A stretch of DNA of 64,000 nt from assembly GCA_001414485.1 (NCBI GenBank), contig LLEY01000210.1, positions 1-64,000 on the forward strand, read 5' to 3'. Position numbers and translations under genes: made by a program. Of the stretch, positions 20,994 to 32,386 are shown piece after piece. How positions within the stretch are numbered: the first letter of the stretch is position 1; each line of letters begins with the position of its first letter. Below the pieces are notes generated by a model. The model did not search any database. It worked only from the letters and a program-made list of their open reading frames with translations, and was not told the origin of the DNA. Source of the stretch: Calycina herbarum. Taxonomy: Eukaryota > Ascomycota > Leotiomycetes > Helotiales > Pezizellaceae.

Positions 20994-21260
20994 GAGGGAT
21001 TTCTGATTTTAGACTCTGGCTACGAATTTTGGTGGCTTTTGGTGTTTTGTTTTTGTTTCTGGATGCAGACTTGAATGTCGTTTTTTTTGTTTAGGGGGGG
21101 GCAAGTGTTACGCCAGCTGAGAAAGTCGGCATGGTTCCATGGTCAAAGGATGTTTCTGAATTCTGCCTATTTCGATTTATGAGTTTTGGTGTTGTTGGAT
21201 GTTATGGTTTTGTTTCTTGATTCGGAGTTAAACGTCGTTTTCGTTTTTGTTTGGAACGTG
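20941..21260 (+). repeat. Tandem duplication of the SH3 gene's 3' end
   Basis: The last 50 bases of the SH3 coding sequence plus 3' flank (about 20941-21098) recur in order at about 21107-21260. The first copy encodes TATEKVGMIP; the second reads TPAEKVGMVP before diverging. Shared flank blocks include TTTTGGTG, TTTTGTTTCT and GTCGTTTT. The second copy is non-coding debris. Confidence 0.65.
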
Positions 21261-22351
21261 GTGTTCTTCCTTTTTATGCTCTAAACGGGTTTCAAACACT
21301 GTGAATACTGTCACAAGATTCCGGATCTCGGTTTACATGGAATTTCTAAGTCACTTCAGCTTGTCCCTTTTTACTTTTTTGTCTCAATCTCTTGGACTCA
21401 TTATCCTCAATTGTCTATCACCTCCTTATCCTAATTCGTGCCAACCCTTTTTCATTCGTGAATTACGTCAGCTCCAACTTCTATATATACAAACAGTAAG
21501 CAGCTTTCAGCATAGCGTTGCCATGGAACCCCTACGTAAGGATATTCAGGTCCAGACCAGGGGCTCGGTTAAGACAGCCTCATCTCAGGCAATGAGAAGC
21601 ACTTAACCAGAAGCAACAAATGTTCAGGCTTCGAGAATAATTCCCTAATGTTTTATGGCAATTGACAAGTAGCTGCCGGAGAATTTCGGTACTAGTCTCT
21701 TTTACGGGGATCCTGAAGCTGAAGGTATCCCCACATCTTGGCGCCCCTGGATGCCAAGTTCCAGGCAATGCGAAATTGAGAGTCGAAATCCAGTTTTTAG
21801 AGAAGAATGGGAGTTAAGTTCAACAGCTTCTGGAGAAACCTTTACTCAAATTATTTTGAACCACCATCACACCAAGTCAAACATCTATCGCAAGGTGTTT
21901 GACCAACAACGCCTCACGCCAATCGCCCAACAGGGTTGAGGGCGTTTTCTCCACAATTAAGGCCCCGGGCGATCTCGAAGATCGTGTCGGACTGCTGATT
22001 GAACCGCAAGGAAAATCATCCGAAAATACCAACGAATTAGAGAGGGTGGCGGAGTACAAAGTTACCGCCCATAACAAGGAAGATAGTTGGTGCATTGCGC
22101 ATGAAACCCCCTTCTAAACGCGCTTTGTGGTCAGCGCAACCAGAGGCGAAACGCACGAGTCACCAAAGGTTAATTGGGCCCCCTCGTACCTCTGACAGTT
22201 TAATATAACGATGTATGCAGTACCGACGTCAACTTTCCTTTGAAATATTGTGCGTCTGGAACCACCATTTTTTGTACTCCTCCTCGTCAACAATTCACGG
22301 CACTTTTTCCCTATCATCTAGGACGATACGATTTCGAGGAAGGAAAGAAAT
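20994..22351. other. Intergenic region after the SH3 gene
   Basis: Apart from the duplicated SH3 tail at 21107-21260 no gene or repeat is supported. The part before 22352 contains the leader of the Tvp38-type gene. Confidence 0.5.
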
Positions 22352-23421
22352 ATGTCGAATATGGCGTCGGCGATGGAAATGGAATCGCCCAGGGACAGGA
22401 AAGCCGGCCGGCCGGGAGTTGAGGAGATTGGATATGAATATAAGCCCGTTGACTGGAAGTCTTTTTTCACGAAAGCAAAATATATACGTGAGGTCTCCTG
22501 TTCGATTTTCTGGGGTTTCTTAGACTGATTGTGATATAGCGTGGCATATTTTAACGATCGTTTTGGCTGTTGGTGTCGCGTTATTCACGATACATCATAC
22601 TGAAATTGTCGAGGTATGTTGCGAGAGAAAGGGGAGAGAAAACAAATACTAACAAACACAGTACTTAAGACCTCTCGCTGAGAAGATTCGCGATGTACCC
22701 GGCGGCTTTGTTGTTCCTGTACTTATCTTGATCGCCATTTCTTTCCCTCCATTATTTGGCCATGAACTTGTCGCTTTACTTTGTGGTGTTGTCTGGGGTT
22801 TATGGATTGGATTTGCTATCGTAGCAGTCGGGACATTTGTAGGAGAGGGTATGAAAGCCATCCAAGTTATTCTTGAACAAATGCTAACATGGAATAGTTG
22901 GAACTTGGTATGCGTTCAAATACGCTTTCAGAAGAAAGGCCGTCAAACTCGAAAGATCGAATCTCAACTACGGTGCTTTGGCGAGATTGACCCGAGATGG
23001 TGGATTCTGGGTATGTTCTTTTCCTTCCCACGGAATGTTCAACTACTAACCCCATACTCAGGTCGTCCTCGTCATCCGTTTCTCCGTCGTTCCATCGCAT
23101 TTCTCCACTGCTGTATTTTCTACTTGCGACGTTAAATTCTGGCATTTCGCAGTCGCAACCTTCCTCACTCTTCCCAAACAAATCATCATCGTCTACTTCG
23201 GAACCCTTCTCGTTACGCAATCCAAGAATAACCTCGTTAACACCATCGTACTGGGCATCACATTTCTCTTCACGATTATTGCTGGGGTTTACGTGTACAT
23301 GAAGATGCATAAGACGAAGAAGACATTGCTCGCGGAGCAAGAGGAGAGGTTAAGATCAAAGGATGATTACAACACGGATTTTGGACTGAATTCGGCGGGC
23401 CATTTGAATACGAAACATTGA
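22352..23421 (+). CDS. VTT/SNARE-associated (Tvp38-like) membrane protein
   Basis: Five exons (22352-22487, 22540-22613, 22662-22848, 22898-23010, 23062-23421) give 289 residues; introns are 48-52 nt. The cytosolic N-terminus (1-45) is followed by a hydrophobic helix (WHILTIVLAVGVALFTI). The core (about 70-240) carries the VTT/DedA-like pattern: VPVLILIAISFPPLFGHELV, then LCGVVWGLWIGFAIVAVGTF with a conserved acidic residue, then VVLVIRFSVVPSHFSTAVFS and a last pair of helices. VTT proteins act as lipid scramblases or in Golgi/vacuole membrane traffic; yeast Tvp38 is the nearest named relative. The charged tail (KTKKTLLAEQEERLRSKDD) is cytosolic. The exact subfamily was not established. Confidence 0.8.
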
Positions 23422-24245
23422 TGGGACAGGGTTTGATTATTGATTTTTGGCTTTGGAGTTCGGCTTGGGAGTCCTTACCTGGGTTTACTGGTTAGGAAAA
23501 TCAGAGGGGAAGGAAAATAGAAAAAAACACGAGTCGGGGATTGTGTGTGATCGAAGTACATGATGGGGGCGTTCAGCGTTCAAAATTTTTGTATATAATG
23601 GCCGCTTGGTCTTTGGCTGAGTCGAAGTAGAATCTCTTCAAAGATTGATTTATCTTATTAGAAAGAGTACTCGTATTTGGAAGAGTTATTAAGACCCATC
23701 TCGTTCTTCCAAATCCGCTGCCCAACCAAAACCGGGGGTCAAGTCCATTCAAAAATGGGTTTTGAAAAGGGTATGGCACGGTCTTCATAAAACCATTGGT
23801 TCCAAAGGTGGCTCGTGATGAAATACTTTCCTGAAGGTCGTACCTGCCTTTCCAGCTCGTTGTTCCAGCTTCGTAGGGTAATTCAGGTAAAGTGTTCTAA
23901 ACACTTGGAGCACTGGAAACTTACACTGGATATTTGAGACAATGAAATTTGGATATTCCAAACTATTTGGGTTAATACTTCAAGTTATTCTAGAAAGAAA
24001 GAACAACGAGGGGTATTTAACTGCCGTTCTCATCGCCGTGATTGTATAAACGCTATTAGGGTCACGTGAATGTGATTGAGTAGTCCAAGATTTGATACCA
24101 GAAACATTGAGATGGAACCAAAAGATTTTTCTTCTCACATTGACAAGTCCTTTTGGAGTCTGGGGTGTTTATTACAACATCTGGTGGTTCTTGTCAATCA
24201 GTCACGTGGTGGCTCGATTTGCTGGGCTCTATTTTTCAAACCTTG
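23422..24245. other. Convergent intergenic region
   Basis: It lies between the stop of the VTT gene (plus) and the stop of the pseudokinase gene (minus), and should contain both terminators. No other feature was recognised. Confidence 0.5.
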
Positions 24246-26018
24246 TTACAAAACAATTTCCTGTATCCTCTCAAGCACATTCTCAATATATCGGACTCCA
24301 ATCACAATTCCGTCCTCATCCTCCAAATCCATGTCATCTGTTCCAAAGCCTTGCCTCATTCCGGCAGAATCTAGGTCTAAGCATCGCAAGCACGATAACA
24401 CAACATCGGTGTACCTTGTCCCCAGTCGATTTGGAAGTTCACTCGCAGCAAGGTCTTCCAGTTTTGTTTTGTTCTGGGATGCGCTTCTTTCGGGTTTCCG
24501 TTGGAATTTCGGATTGTCCAAGTTGAGTATTGTGTCTGGGAAGGACAGTTCTTCGATATCATAGAGCACAAATGAGGTCCATAAGCCGATTTCGAGCAGC
24601 ACAACACCTAAGCTGTAGATATCATGCTGCATCTGATAGTCTACCTCAGGATGTGTTCCTTGTCGACTTGGATGACGATCTTTTTTACCCGGTTAGCAGA
24701 GTTTCCAGTTTTCATTGATGAACTTACACAAGTTGTGTTCCCAGACATCATCACCTGCTCGATAAGTATTCCCATCTTCGAGGCGAAATTGTTCAAAACC
24801 CGCCAGAAATGGGGATCCTATATTTGACTGCGCATTCTGGAAAATTATGATAGTTTCAGGTCTTAGATTCTTATGTACGAATTGGACGGTGTGAACGAAC
24901 AAAACTGAGCTAGCAATTTTCTTCGCCAAGCTGAGACGTTCATCCAAAGGATAGGATTTTCCTGAAAGAAGGACAGTCCTTAGGCTTTGGGGGTTCGATA
25001 AGCCAGGTGGAATATCAAGTACAAATTTGAAAGAAACCGGTTCTTGTGCATTCTCGGTCTTGATTACGCCTCGACATTTCAAGAGGCCAAAAGTTGTTGG
25101 GTCGACCTCTGCGAGGATGCGGGCTAGGTTCCTCACTTCCTTGATGGTTTTTTTGACATTTGCTGCTTGATTCACCGCCATTTTGTCGATGAGGACAGCC
25201 GTGCCTGCTAAATCCGAGAATAGGACTGAAGAGCGGGCAATCGCAGAGGAGTTCAAGTGGATCTTTTCAATCCAGACTCCTTGTCGATTCTCGGTCGTTC
25301 CTTCCTGAATTGCTCTTGCGGCGTCCCGAATTCCTTTCGCAGCTGTGATGATAGGAATTTGTCCCGTTTCAGGATTTTTTTCTTGCTCTTCCAATCTGTT
25401 GTCGATCTCACCGATGGACATCTGCATGATCAAAATCCAGGTTGGGTCGTATCTAGCTTGCCATTTCTCAATCTCCTCGACGATTTTGTAGAGAGACTCC
25501 TTCTTAGAAACATATTTCAATCTCTTCGATGCCGGCATGCCTCCCAAACTTCGCATTCTCGTCGCGAGATCTCTTTCGTCGTGCTTTAATTTCTCTTTCA
25601 ACTTTTTGTCTTTTTTCTCGCTCTCGAGTTGATTTATTATCAAAGTTGCTGTCTTTAATTTTCCTTCCAGCTGAGAGAGAACTTGGGATTGAATGTCTTG
25701 CAGCCTTTTGTCTAGGCTCCCCGCTATTTTCTGCAGAATCTCAATTTGGGCTTCAATCTTGACCCAGTTGCTCTCAATTGCGATAAGAAGTTCAGTGGCT
25801 TCATCTTCTGCGTGGAGATAGCTCTGACACCTTCTGACAAACTTCCTCCCATATCTGAACTTTTTGTTAGTCTATACTTCCTGAATTTTCCAAAATGTGT
25901 TCCGCCGAGACAAGGCTGCGGCATCTCAGAGAGGGTTTTTTATTGTTCAGGCTTGTTTAACTTACTTGAGACACTGGTCAGCAAACGCTACTACTGCGAA
26001 CCCGGTCCCAATCTCCAT
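24246..26018 (-). CDS. Helical-bundle (HeLo-like) + pseudokinase protein, MLKL-like layout
   Basis: Three exons (26018-25966, 25854-24728, 24679-24246) give 537 residues. The N-terminal ~150 residues are helical: GFAVVAFADQCLKYGRKFV, then LLIAIESNWVKIEAQIEILQ and a lysine-rich coiled stretch. This resembles HeLo/HELL-type membrane-acting bundles of fungal cell-death proteins; that assignment is by pattern only. The C-terminal ~350 residues have a kinase fold that is catalytically dead: FVHKNLRPETIIIF (HKN at 345-347 replaces HRD) and GFEQ (370-372) replaces DFG, while the later HDIYSLGVVLLEIGLW helix is kept. The same degenerate motifs recur across a widespread ascomycete family, so they are not recent damage. 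A bundle plus pseudokinase is the architecture of animal MLKL. The gene is divergent from an active-type kinase starting 447 bp away. Confidence 0.75.
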
Positions 26019-26465
26019 GATAAAACGGTAAAACCCCCTTTGCTTTCTGTGCCATATTATGAGGGCGGTTTCCACTTTGATTTTTTCCTGTTGGCCCCCT
26101 TGCTGACGATAATACCGCCACCACGAAATGATTGGGTGGCAAGCCCTGGAAACCACCCCCTCAACCAGGAAAAGCTATTTAAAGCCCATGGTATATTAAC
26201 CTACAATGGTGGTCATAATCTGCGGCTGAAGCACTTGGCATAGCCTCGATATCTCGATGTCTCGACTCTCGAGATTCAACACATCCGCTCACCTCAGTCA
26301 GACTACGTGTCGCTCAATTGACAAGAAGAACGGTTTTCCTGTCCGACGAATTCGATGTGTTGGCGAAGCTTGCACTCTGCGAGGGACATATACGTTGTCA
26401 ATTACTCTCACTGTAGCCTTACGAATGTTCTAGCCTCGAGGCTATGAACAGTTTCTAAGCACCGG
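26019..26465. promoter_or_regulatory. Shared divergent promoter of pseudokinase and kinase genes
   Basis: The 447 bp lie between the two start codons and must hold both promoters, so co-regulation is likely. A short self-complementary tract (TCTCGATGTCTCGACTCTCGAGA) lies near 26250-26272. No named factor site is claimed. Confidence 0.5.
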
Positions 26466-29407
26466 ATGTCGTACACTTCCGACTTGGAGCACTGGCGAAT
26501 CGAAGCGAAGGCAACATACGATTATGTCGAAGAGATTCACATAATATCCGACCCTGCGAGAGTCATTCGAGCCCAACGGACAACAAGAAAATGGGAGGTG
26601 TTGAAGACGCTCGGTCGTGGCGGTTTCGGCGAAGTGCGCCTTGAAAGCCATGGGCAAAGGCAGAGAGCACTGAAGAGGATTTGGACTGCAGATACACGAT
26701 TAAATGATGCGGACTATGAAAGAGAATTGAAGGCGTTGCTCGAGTTCTCGAAACCCAGGGTATGCCATGTTACACAAACAAACTAGTCTTCGGTATTCTA
26801 ACTTTGCGAAGTACAAGGCAGCAGCTTGCTTTGTAGAGTTCTATGGTTGGTTTCCGTATGGCAGAGATGTATTCCTGGCCATGGAATATGTCCCTCTGGG
26901 TGACCTTGATAAAGTTCTCGGACAAAGCAAAGTGGTTGAAACGGAAGCAAGGGACATTGGCCTTCAAATACTTACGGGATTGAACATTATGCATCTGGAG
27001 TCGTTCGCCCATCGAGATCTCAAACCTGGGGTGAGTACTCAATCAGCAGAAAATTTCCACATTTGTATAATGTCCTAAACTAAAGTTTTCAGAACGTTCT
27101 TGTCGTTCATGGCCGACCTGATTGGTGGGTGAAACTTGCGGATTTCGGCATGAGTAAAAGGTTGACTGGTAGCACGGTACTGGATACTCGAGGAGGCACT
27201 GTGTCTTACATGGCCCCTGAGGTTCGACTCTGCCCGCCAATGCCCTCATCTGCCGCCAACACAGAATACACAAACTTGATTGACCTATGGGCTCTGGGAT
27301 GTATTGTCTTTCGGCTCATCACTGGCACGATACTATTTCCGCACGATGGAGTCTTCAACGATTACTACAATGACAAGATTCCTTTTCCGGAAAAAGAGTT
27401 AGTTGGTCTCAGTTCGATTGGTGTAGAATTCGTTAGACAACTTCTACAAGTAAACCCCAGTAAGAGGATTTCTAGCTCGGAGGCACTGAAACACCCATGG
27501 ATTACAGGTCTGTTGAGCTTTTTTCTTGTTTTCGACGAACTAAGCTGACTTTTGCCCTAGCGAATGGTGATAGACGATCTTCAATAGTGGATCAGCCAGC
27601 GCCAAATCTAGAAAGTGAAAATAACGATGATTGCATTCAATATGAAGCAACGACGGAACAAGAGAATTCCTCATCGCAGAGTAGTCTGATGAGTTCGAGA
27701 TTCTCGGAGGATTATAAGTCCGTCTCACACGCAGGCCTGAAATCGCTCAATTACTTGAGTCAGTCGTATACATCGCAGTCAGAAACCTCAACAACCATAG
27801 TACCTCATCTCAAAGACGAGAATAAGGAGACTCAAATAAACGCCACCGATCACGCCGACATTCGCCGTACAACCGTAGTACTTCGCTTAAAAGACGAAGA
27901 ACAGGAAGTTCAACCTACCGCCAATAACCATGCCGACATTCGATATACAACCATAGTACCTCGCTTGGGGGACGAAATTAAGAAGGCTCAGCCTACCCCC
28001 AATGAAATGGAGGGAACTGATCAGACAGCCGTGCTACCTCGCGTGAAAGATGAAAATACGGAGGCTCAGCAGACAACCGTGCTACCTCGCTTGCAAGTTG
28101 AATACAAGGAGGCCCAATCCACCGCCAATAGTTTTTCTGAAACCCAACATAGTCGTTCTGAAATTCGCAAATGGGCAGATGAAGGCCTTGGTCTTGGACT
28201 GAAGAACCCTTTTGATGGATCTATTGCATATGAACTTGAGGTGCCGCCTCTTTCCGATGTTCGAGAATGGGCAGATGCTAGTTTTGGTCTCGGGCTGAAG
28301 AGTGCTGTTGACGGATCTATTGCTTATGAACTCCAGGCGCCGCGTTATATGGCGCTTAAAGAGCAAGGTCAATCTAACCAGATACTTCAAAGGAACATCC
28401 CAAAGATTACAGCAAAGTTTCAAGATGAAATTGCTGCAGGTCAGTTACAATTGTTAGCAATGAGAGAATTCTCAGCGCGATCCCAGGGCTCGCACTATTA
28501 TCAAGATTGGGATAATTATCCAACAACTTCTTACCGGGCATTTAAACACCACCGCGCAAGCCCAGACCAAGACGGGGAAATTGAAGACGAACGCCGGATG
28601 GAACATCCTCCCTCCTCGCCAGCCCAGAAGCTCATGCGAAGGAATGCCATTGTAGGCTATGGAGAATTAAGCTCCTCGCGCTCTTCTTTGGGTTTGACGC
28701 CAAAAAGTCCCACTGCTACACCCTGTCACAATCCACTGGGAATAATGAGATTTGTAGGTCGACCCCATTGCCATCTATATGATGCTAATAATCTTACAGG
28801 CAGCTTATGATTATAATCCAGAGCCAGAAACTGGTCGGTTGAGATTCACCAAGGGGACGTTAATATATGACATAGTGAGTTATTATGCAGGATTATAATT
28901 AGATTCCCTGGTACTAACGTTTGTGAGACTCCTGTACAAGGTACACCGCGTTGGTTACACGGAGTTTCTTATGTTAGTGGAGAAACTGGAAGATTTCCAG
29001 AATGGTATCTATCAGAAGAAGACTCATTACTTCCGACCCAACCAACTTCTGGAGTCGTAAATGCCATGCTGCCTGAGAACTTACACGAAAGGGAAGAGCT
29101 GTTGAGACGTGAGGAAGAAAAGCTCCGAGAGATGGAAGTCAAGGTTCAACGGGAAATCAATGAAAAGAGACAAGAGTTGCTTGAGAAAGAGAGTATTATA
29201 AGAGAGCTTGAGGCAAGAATTCTCCAAGAACCGAACGCCCAGCCAGAGATGACAAGGTCTGTTGATCTGGAGACTATGGCTGGAAATAATGCAATAGGCG
29301 GGGTGTGGGGAACGCTTGCTCCGCCCGGCTTCTACCCAGAAAGTACCGCGGTCAAGCCCAAAGCATCATTCAGAAATCTTTTGTCAAAATCTTTCGGGCG
29401 GAGTTGA
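26466..29407 (+). CDS. Ser/Thr protein kinase with tandem repeats, SH3 domain and coiled coil
   Basis: Six exons (26466-26759, 26812-27030, 27093-27507, 27561-28753, 28800-28874, 28928-29407) give 891 residues. The kinase domain (about 43-309) has all active-site motifs: GRGGFGEV (50-57), Lys70 in ALKRI, HRDLKPGN (about 165-172), DFG (188-190), MAPE and DLWALGC. Residues 310-505 contain degenerate repeats around TT.VPRLKDE. Residues 509-540 and 541-572 are a clear pair of 32-residue repeats (WADxxxGLGLK...DGSIAYEL). An SH3 domain follows at about 708-765 (AAYDYNPEPETGRLRFTKGT ... TGRFPEWYL), and then a charged coiled coil (about 784-832). It probably phosphorylates partners recruited through the SH3 and coiled coil. 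Its head-to-head position makes the pseudokinase at 24246-26018 a plausible substrate or partner; this is inference. Confidence 0.8.
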
Positions 29408-30538
29408 GATTGTGGAGAAAACAAAAACCAGTCCACGTATTGTATAATTATTATAAACATTTGATCATCCCGTTGCTCAGTGATCACTATCTCTTTCAAA
29501 ATCGTCTAGTAACTCTTACTTTTCGCTATACAAAAGCTATCGACAGCGTATTCACAAACTACTCAACTACTCGAGTACTACTCCAACGACCATTGTCTTC
29601 AATAGCAACTTTGCGGGAAGTAATCGATCGAAGACCAGAACGTGGGGGACGCGCTTTGCTACTGCATCGTAGAGAACGAGAAGAAAATAAGAGAAGAAAA
29701 CACAACTTTGGGGACATATCGTATACCACAGTTGTGCTGAAGTCTGTAAGTCCGGAAGCCTGTCAAGAAGAGGACGAAGCCAAACCTAAGCGATTGTTTT
29801 AGCGCCAAAACAATGGAGATGGATCAGAATGATGTCCATCTCCACTACCTCCTCCACCACCGCCTCCATCCATGATCATCGTGGGACCTACGCCAGCGCG
29901 ACCACAATTAATCCGCGAAGCGTCGGCTTGATGCGAATCCTATTTTCCAGAAAATGCGGCTTCGAATATCAGGGCGGCTTCGAGTGACGAGCGCGCGTTG
30001 TTCTCCCAGCTCCCCCAACAAACAGGGTCAATTAGGATAGACTCCTTGGTGAACACCGCAGGAATCGATCCCCAGACAATACACTACAAATGGGACAAGC
30101 GGGCGTGTGGAATTTATATGGATGAGGGAAATTGGAAGATTGGACGTTTGCCGGGCGTTGACCGTATCAACCAAGACAACAACGGAGAAGCCTTGACGGA
30201 TGTGCAAAACTTATTGCAACTCGAATGTGTCAAAACAATTGAGGTTGGCGTTAGATTATCTGGAAGTTTCCAGTATGATTGTTAGACAATTTGCGGCTCG
30301 AAATTAAAAAAGGGCCTTACCAATAGTGTGGTATTGGCCCCTTACTTGGATGACTTGTTCATCTCGTACTTTTTAAAGGCACAGATACTATTATGTTTAT
30401 TACTCTCCTTTAAACACTCGTCTACGAGCCGTTCTTCTCCTCAATCTTATCTCGGAGTGTAGACTTTTGCGTTGAATTATATATATCCTAGTTTCAATTA
30501 CAGTTGCCAATTGGATCCTCGGTCGATAAGACTAAATT
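29408..30538. other. Intergenic region with two adjacent hairpins
   Basis: No gene is supported. An open frame at 29998-30285 (95 codons) has no recognised domain. Two adjacent short hairpins lie at 29793-29844, about 400 bp after the kinase stop. Confidence 0.45.
29793..29844. repeat. Two neighbouring inverted repeats
   Basis: ATTGTTTT (29793-29800) pairs with AAAACAAT (29807-29814). Immediately after, TGGAGATGGA (29814-29823) pairs with TCCATCTCCA (29835-29844). Together they could form two stacked stem-loops in RNA or DNA. Confidence 0.7.
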
Positions 30539-32386
30539 TCAAACAAACCACATGTTGTTACATTTTTCCACATCCCACAGTTCTCCCTTTGTAATACCAT
30601 GTATATACGAGTCGCCAATAAGTTCCCAATCAGATCCATTCGGCCTTATGATAAGTGGTAGTTTTCCGCCTTCAAAAAGAGCTACATAGTCTCCCACCTC
30701 TGCAATACCCGGAAACAACCCCATATACCCATTCTTTGTCATCCCAATCTTTCTACGCAGCATACATCCAACAAACATATTGAAAGCAGCTTGTGGGTCT
30801 ACAATAAAAATTCTCAATATATGGCGCATGATAGCGATAAGTATCCAAACCCATATACTTCTATGTAAGTTGAGTTTCTGCAGCTTGTCAAGAAACCACT
30901 GTCGCTGTGCAACTTTACGAATAATCTTATCGGTATTCTCCTTGCTGTCCTCTTCATTGTCGTCTATATCGTACCACCCAGCAATCAAAGTCTGCCAGAA
31001 TGCTTCCTCGACGTATTCTCCAGTTGGATATTTAGCTCTGGAACCAAATCCTACACATTCCTTCCAGTCAAACACAATCTGCTGGTCCTGTTGGAAATTC
31101 CTGGCTTGTTTCCGCACAGAACCGTATATCAAGTTCTCATCATGAGGTTTCGAAATTCGACTGATCGAGGTAATTCTATCCACAATATATCCAGAGAGCC
31201 GTAGACGGGTTTGAGTCTCGTCAAGAACAAATTCGCACTTTGATCCCTTGGTTGACGCATATACCGTAGTCACACTTTCGTTTTCCTCTCCCTCCAACTG
31301 CAAAAGACTGAAACTCATTGGCCCAGTACATCCCCAATCCGGGACCCAAGAAGGCAGTTCCGAATCCCTCACAAATCTAGGAACACTGAAGAGATCCAAA
31401 CTAGCCGTTTTTTGAATCGTAGATGTCGCAAGCTTCAAATACAAACTCTTAGCCGTCTGCTCATAGTCCGGAACAAAACCCGCCTCTTCAAGACTATCAT
31501 GACAAGAAAGTCCATAAAAGGAAAACACCTTATCCCTCGGATCCGTCGCATCAAAAATCCGATGCCTCGCCAAAACGTTCAAAGATCTCGTCTTAGTCCC
31601 CTCGGAAATCTCATGCTTCGAGAGAATCAACAAAAACAGCAAGTTAACATTCGGGTTCCGATAGAATTCAATGACCCAAATATGTCTGTCCATCGTGTAA
31701 GCAAAGGCACGCGTAAAATCATTCCAAAGGATCGATGAATCCCCACATATCATCAAGGCATCTTCAGAAACGCAGATTTCCTGTATAATCCACGCCCGTT
31801 GGAACCAAGAACGACCCAGGAGCGCGAACAATTCCTTCCACCCCGGTTTCCAGACTGCTGAGAATTGAAAATCGTGCCGTAACCGGACGAGCGAGGCTTT
31901 TATCCCCTTTTTCTTATCGCCTTCTTCGTCAGCTTCCTCATACAATGCTTCCGAAAGTCTCGTTGCGAACTTTAGACCGATTGAACTTCCATTTTCCTCC
32001 TCCCCGAGCCAGATTAAGGTCTGAGTAGCTGAGGAATAGATATTCCGCATTTCACCAACTTGTTTCCCCTTCTCTTCATTGTCAGATTGGTTGATAGATA
32101 TAGAATCCACCCAAAGAGTGTGAGTTTCCCCTTTTAGTTGGAGGTGAGAGAGGAAGCTGTGGAGGGTGGAAGGAATCTCGATGGCTTTTCCATCGCAGAG
32201 GATTGTTTGCTTGTCGGTTGGGGATCCCCAGCAATAGGATACTGCGGAGAAGTCCGGGGCGTTGGAAAGGGGGTGGGCTGTTATGGAGCAGGTTATTTCG
32301 CCGGTTTTGGGTCCGGGTGGGAGCGTGAGTAGACGGATGTGTGTTTCTGATGAGGGGAGCGGTGTGTATTCGTAAGGTTCCGTCAT
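30539..32386 (-). CDS. HET-domain (heterokaryon incompatibility-type) protein
   Basis: A single exon of 615 residues. The N-terminal third carries the HET domain in order: FSAVSYCWGSPTDKQTILCD, then LWVDSISINQSDNEEKGKQV, GEMRNIYSSATQTLIWLGEE and a later SWFQRAWIIQEI. The rest is the variable region usual in this family, ending with GYMGLFPGIAEVGDYVALFE, GGKLPLIIRPNG and YIHGI, a conserved C-terminal block of HET proteins. HET domains trigger programmed cell death when activated; which partner activates this one cannot be read from sequence. There is no signal peptide or membrane segment. It is the right-hand member of the signalling/death-type gene group at 16.8-32.4 kb. The gene is intact. 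Confidence 0.9.
   Translation of the reverse strand: MTEPYEYTPLPSSETHIRLLTLPPGPKTGEITCSITAHPLSNAPDFSAVSYCWGSPTDKQTILCDGKAIEIPSTLHSFLSHLQLKGETHTLWVDSISINQSDNEEKGKQVGEMRNIYSSATQTLIWLGEEENGSSIGLKFATRLSEALYEEADEEGDKKKGIKASLVRLRHDFQFSAVWKPGWKELFALLGRSWFQRAWIIQEICVSEDALMICGDSSILWNDFTRAFAYTMDRHIWVIEFYRNPNVNLLFLLILSKHEISEGTKTRSLNVLARHRIFDATDPRDKVFSFYGLSCHDSLEEAGFVPDYEQTAKSLYLKLATSTIQKTASLDLFSVPRFVRDSELPSWVPDWGCTGPMSFSLLQLEGEENESVTTVYASTKGSKCEFVLDETQTRLRLSGYIVDRITSISRISKPHDENLIYGSVRKQARNFQQDQQIVFDWKECVGFGSRAKYPTGEYVEEAFWQTLIAGWYDIDDNEEDSKENTDKIIRKVAQRQWFLDKLQKLNLHRSIWVWILIAIMRHILRIFIVDPQAAFNMFVGCMLRRKIGMTKNGYMGLFPGIAEVGDYVALFEGGKLPLIIRPNGSDWELIGDSYIHGITKGELWDVEKCNNMWFV

Noticed and set aside
29998..30285. 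95-codon open frame after the kinase gene
   Set aside because: No recognisable domain, no plausible ATG context and no splice partner.
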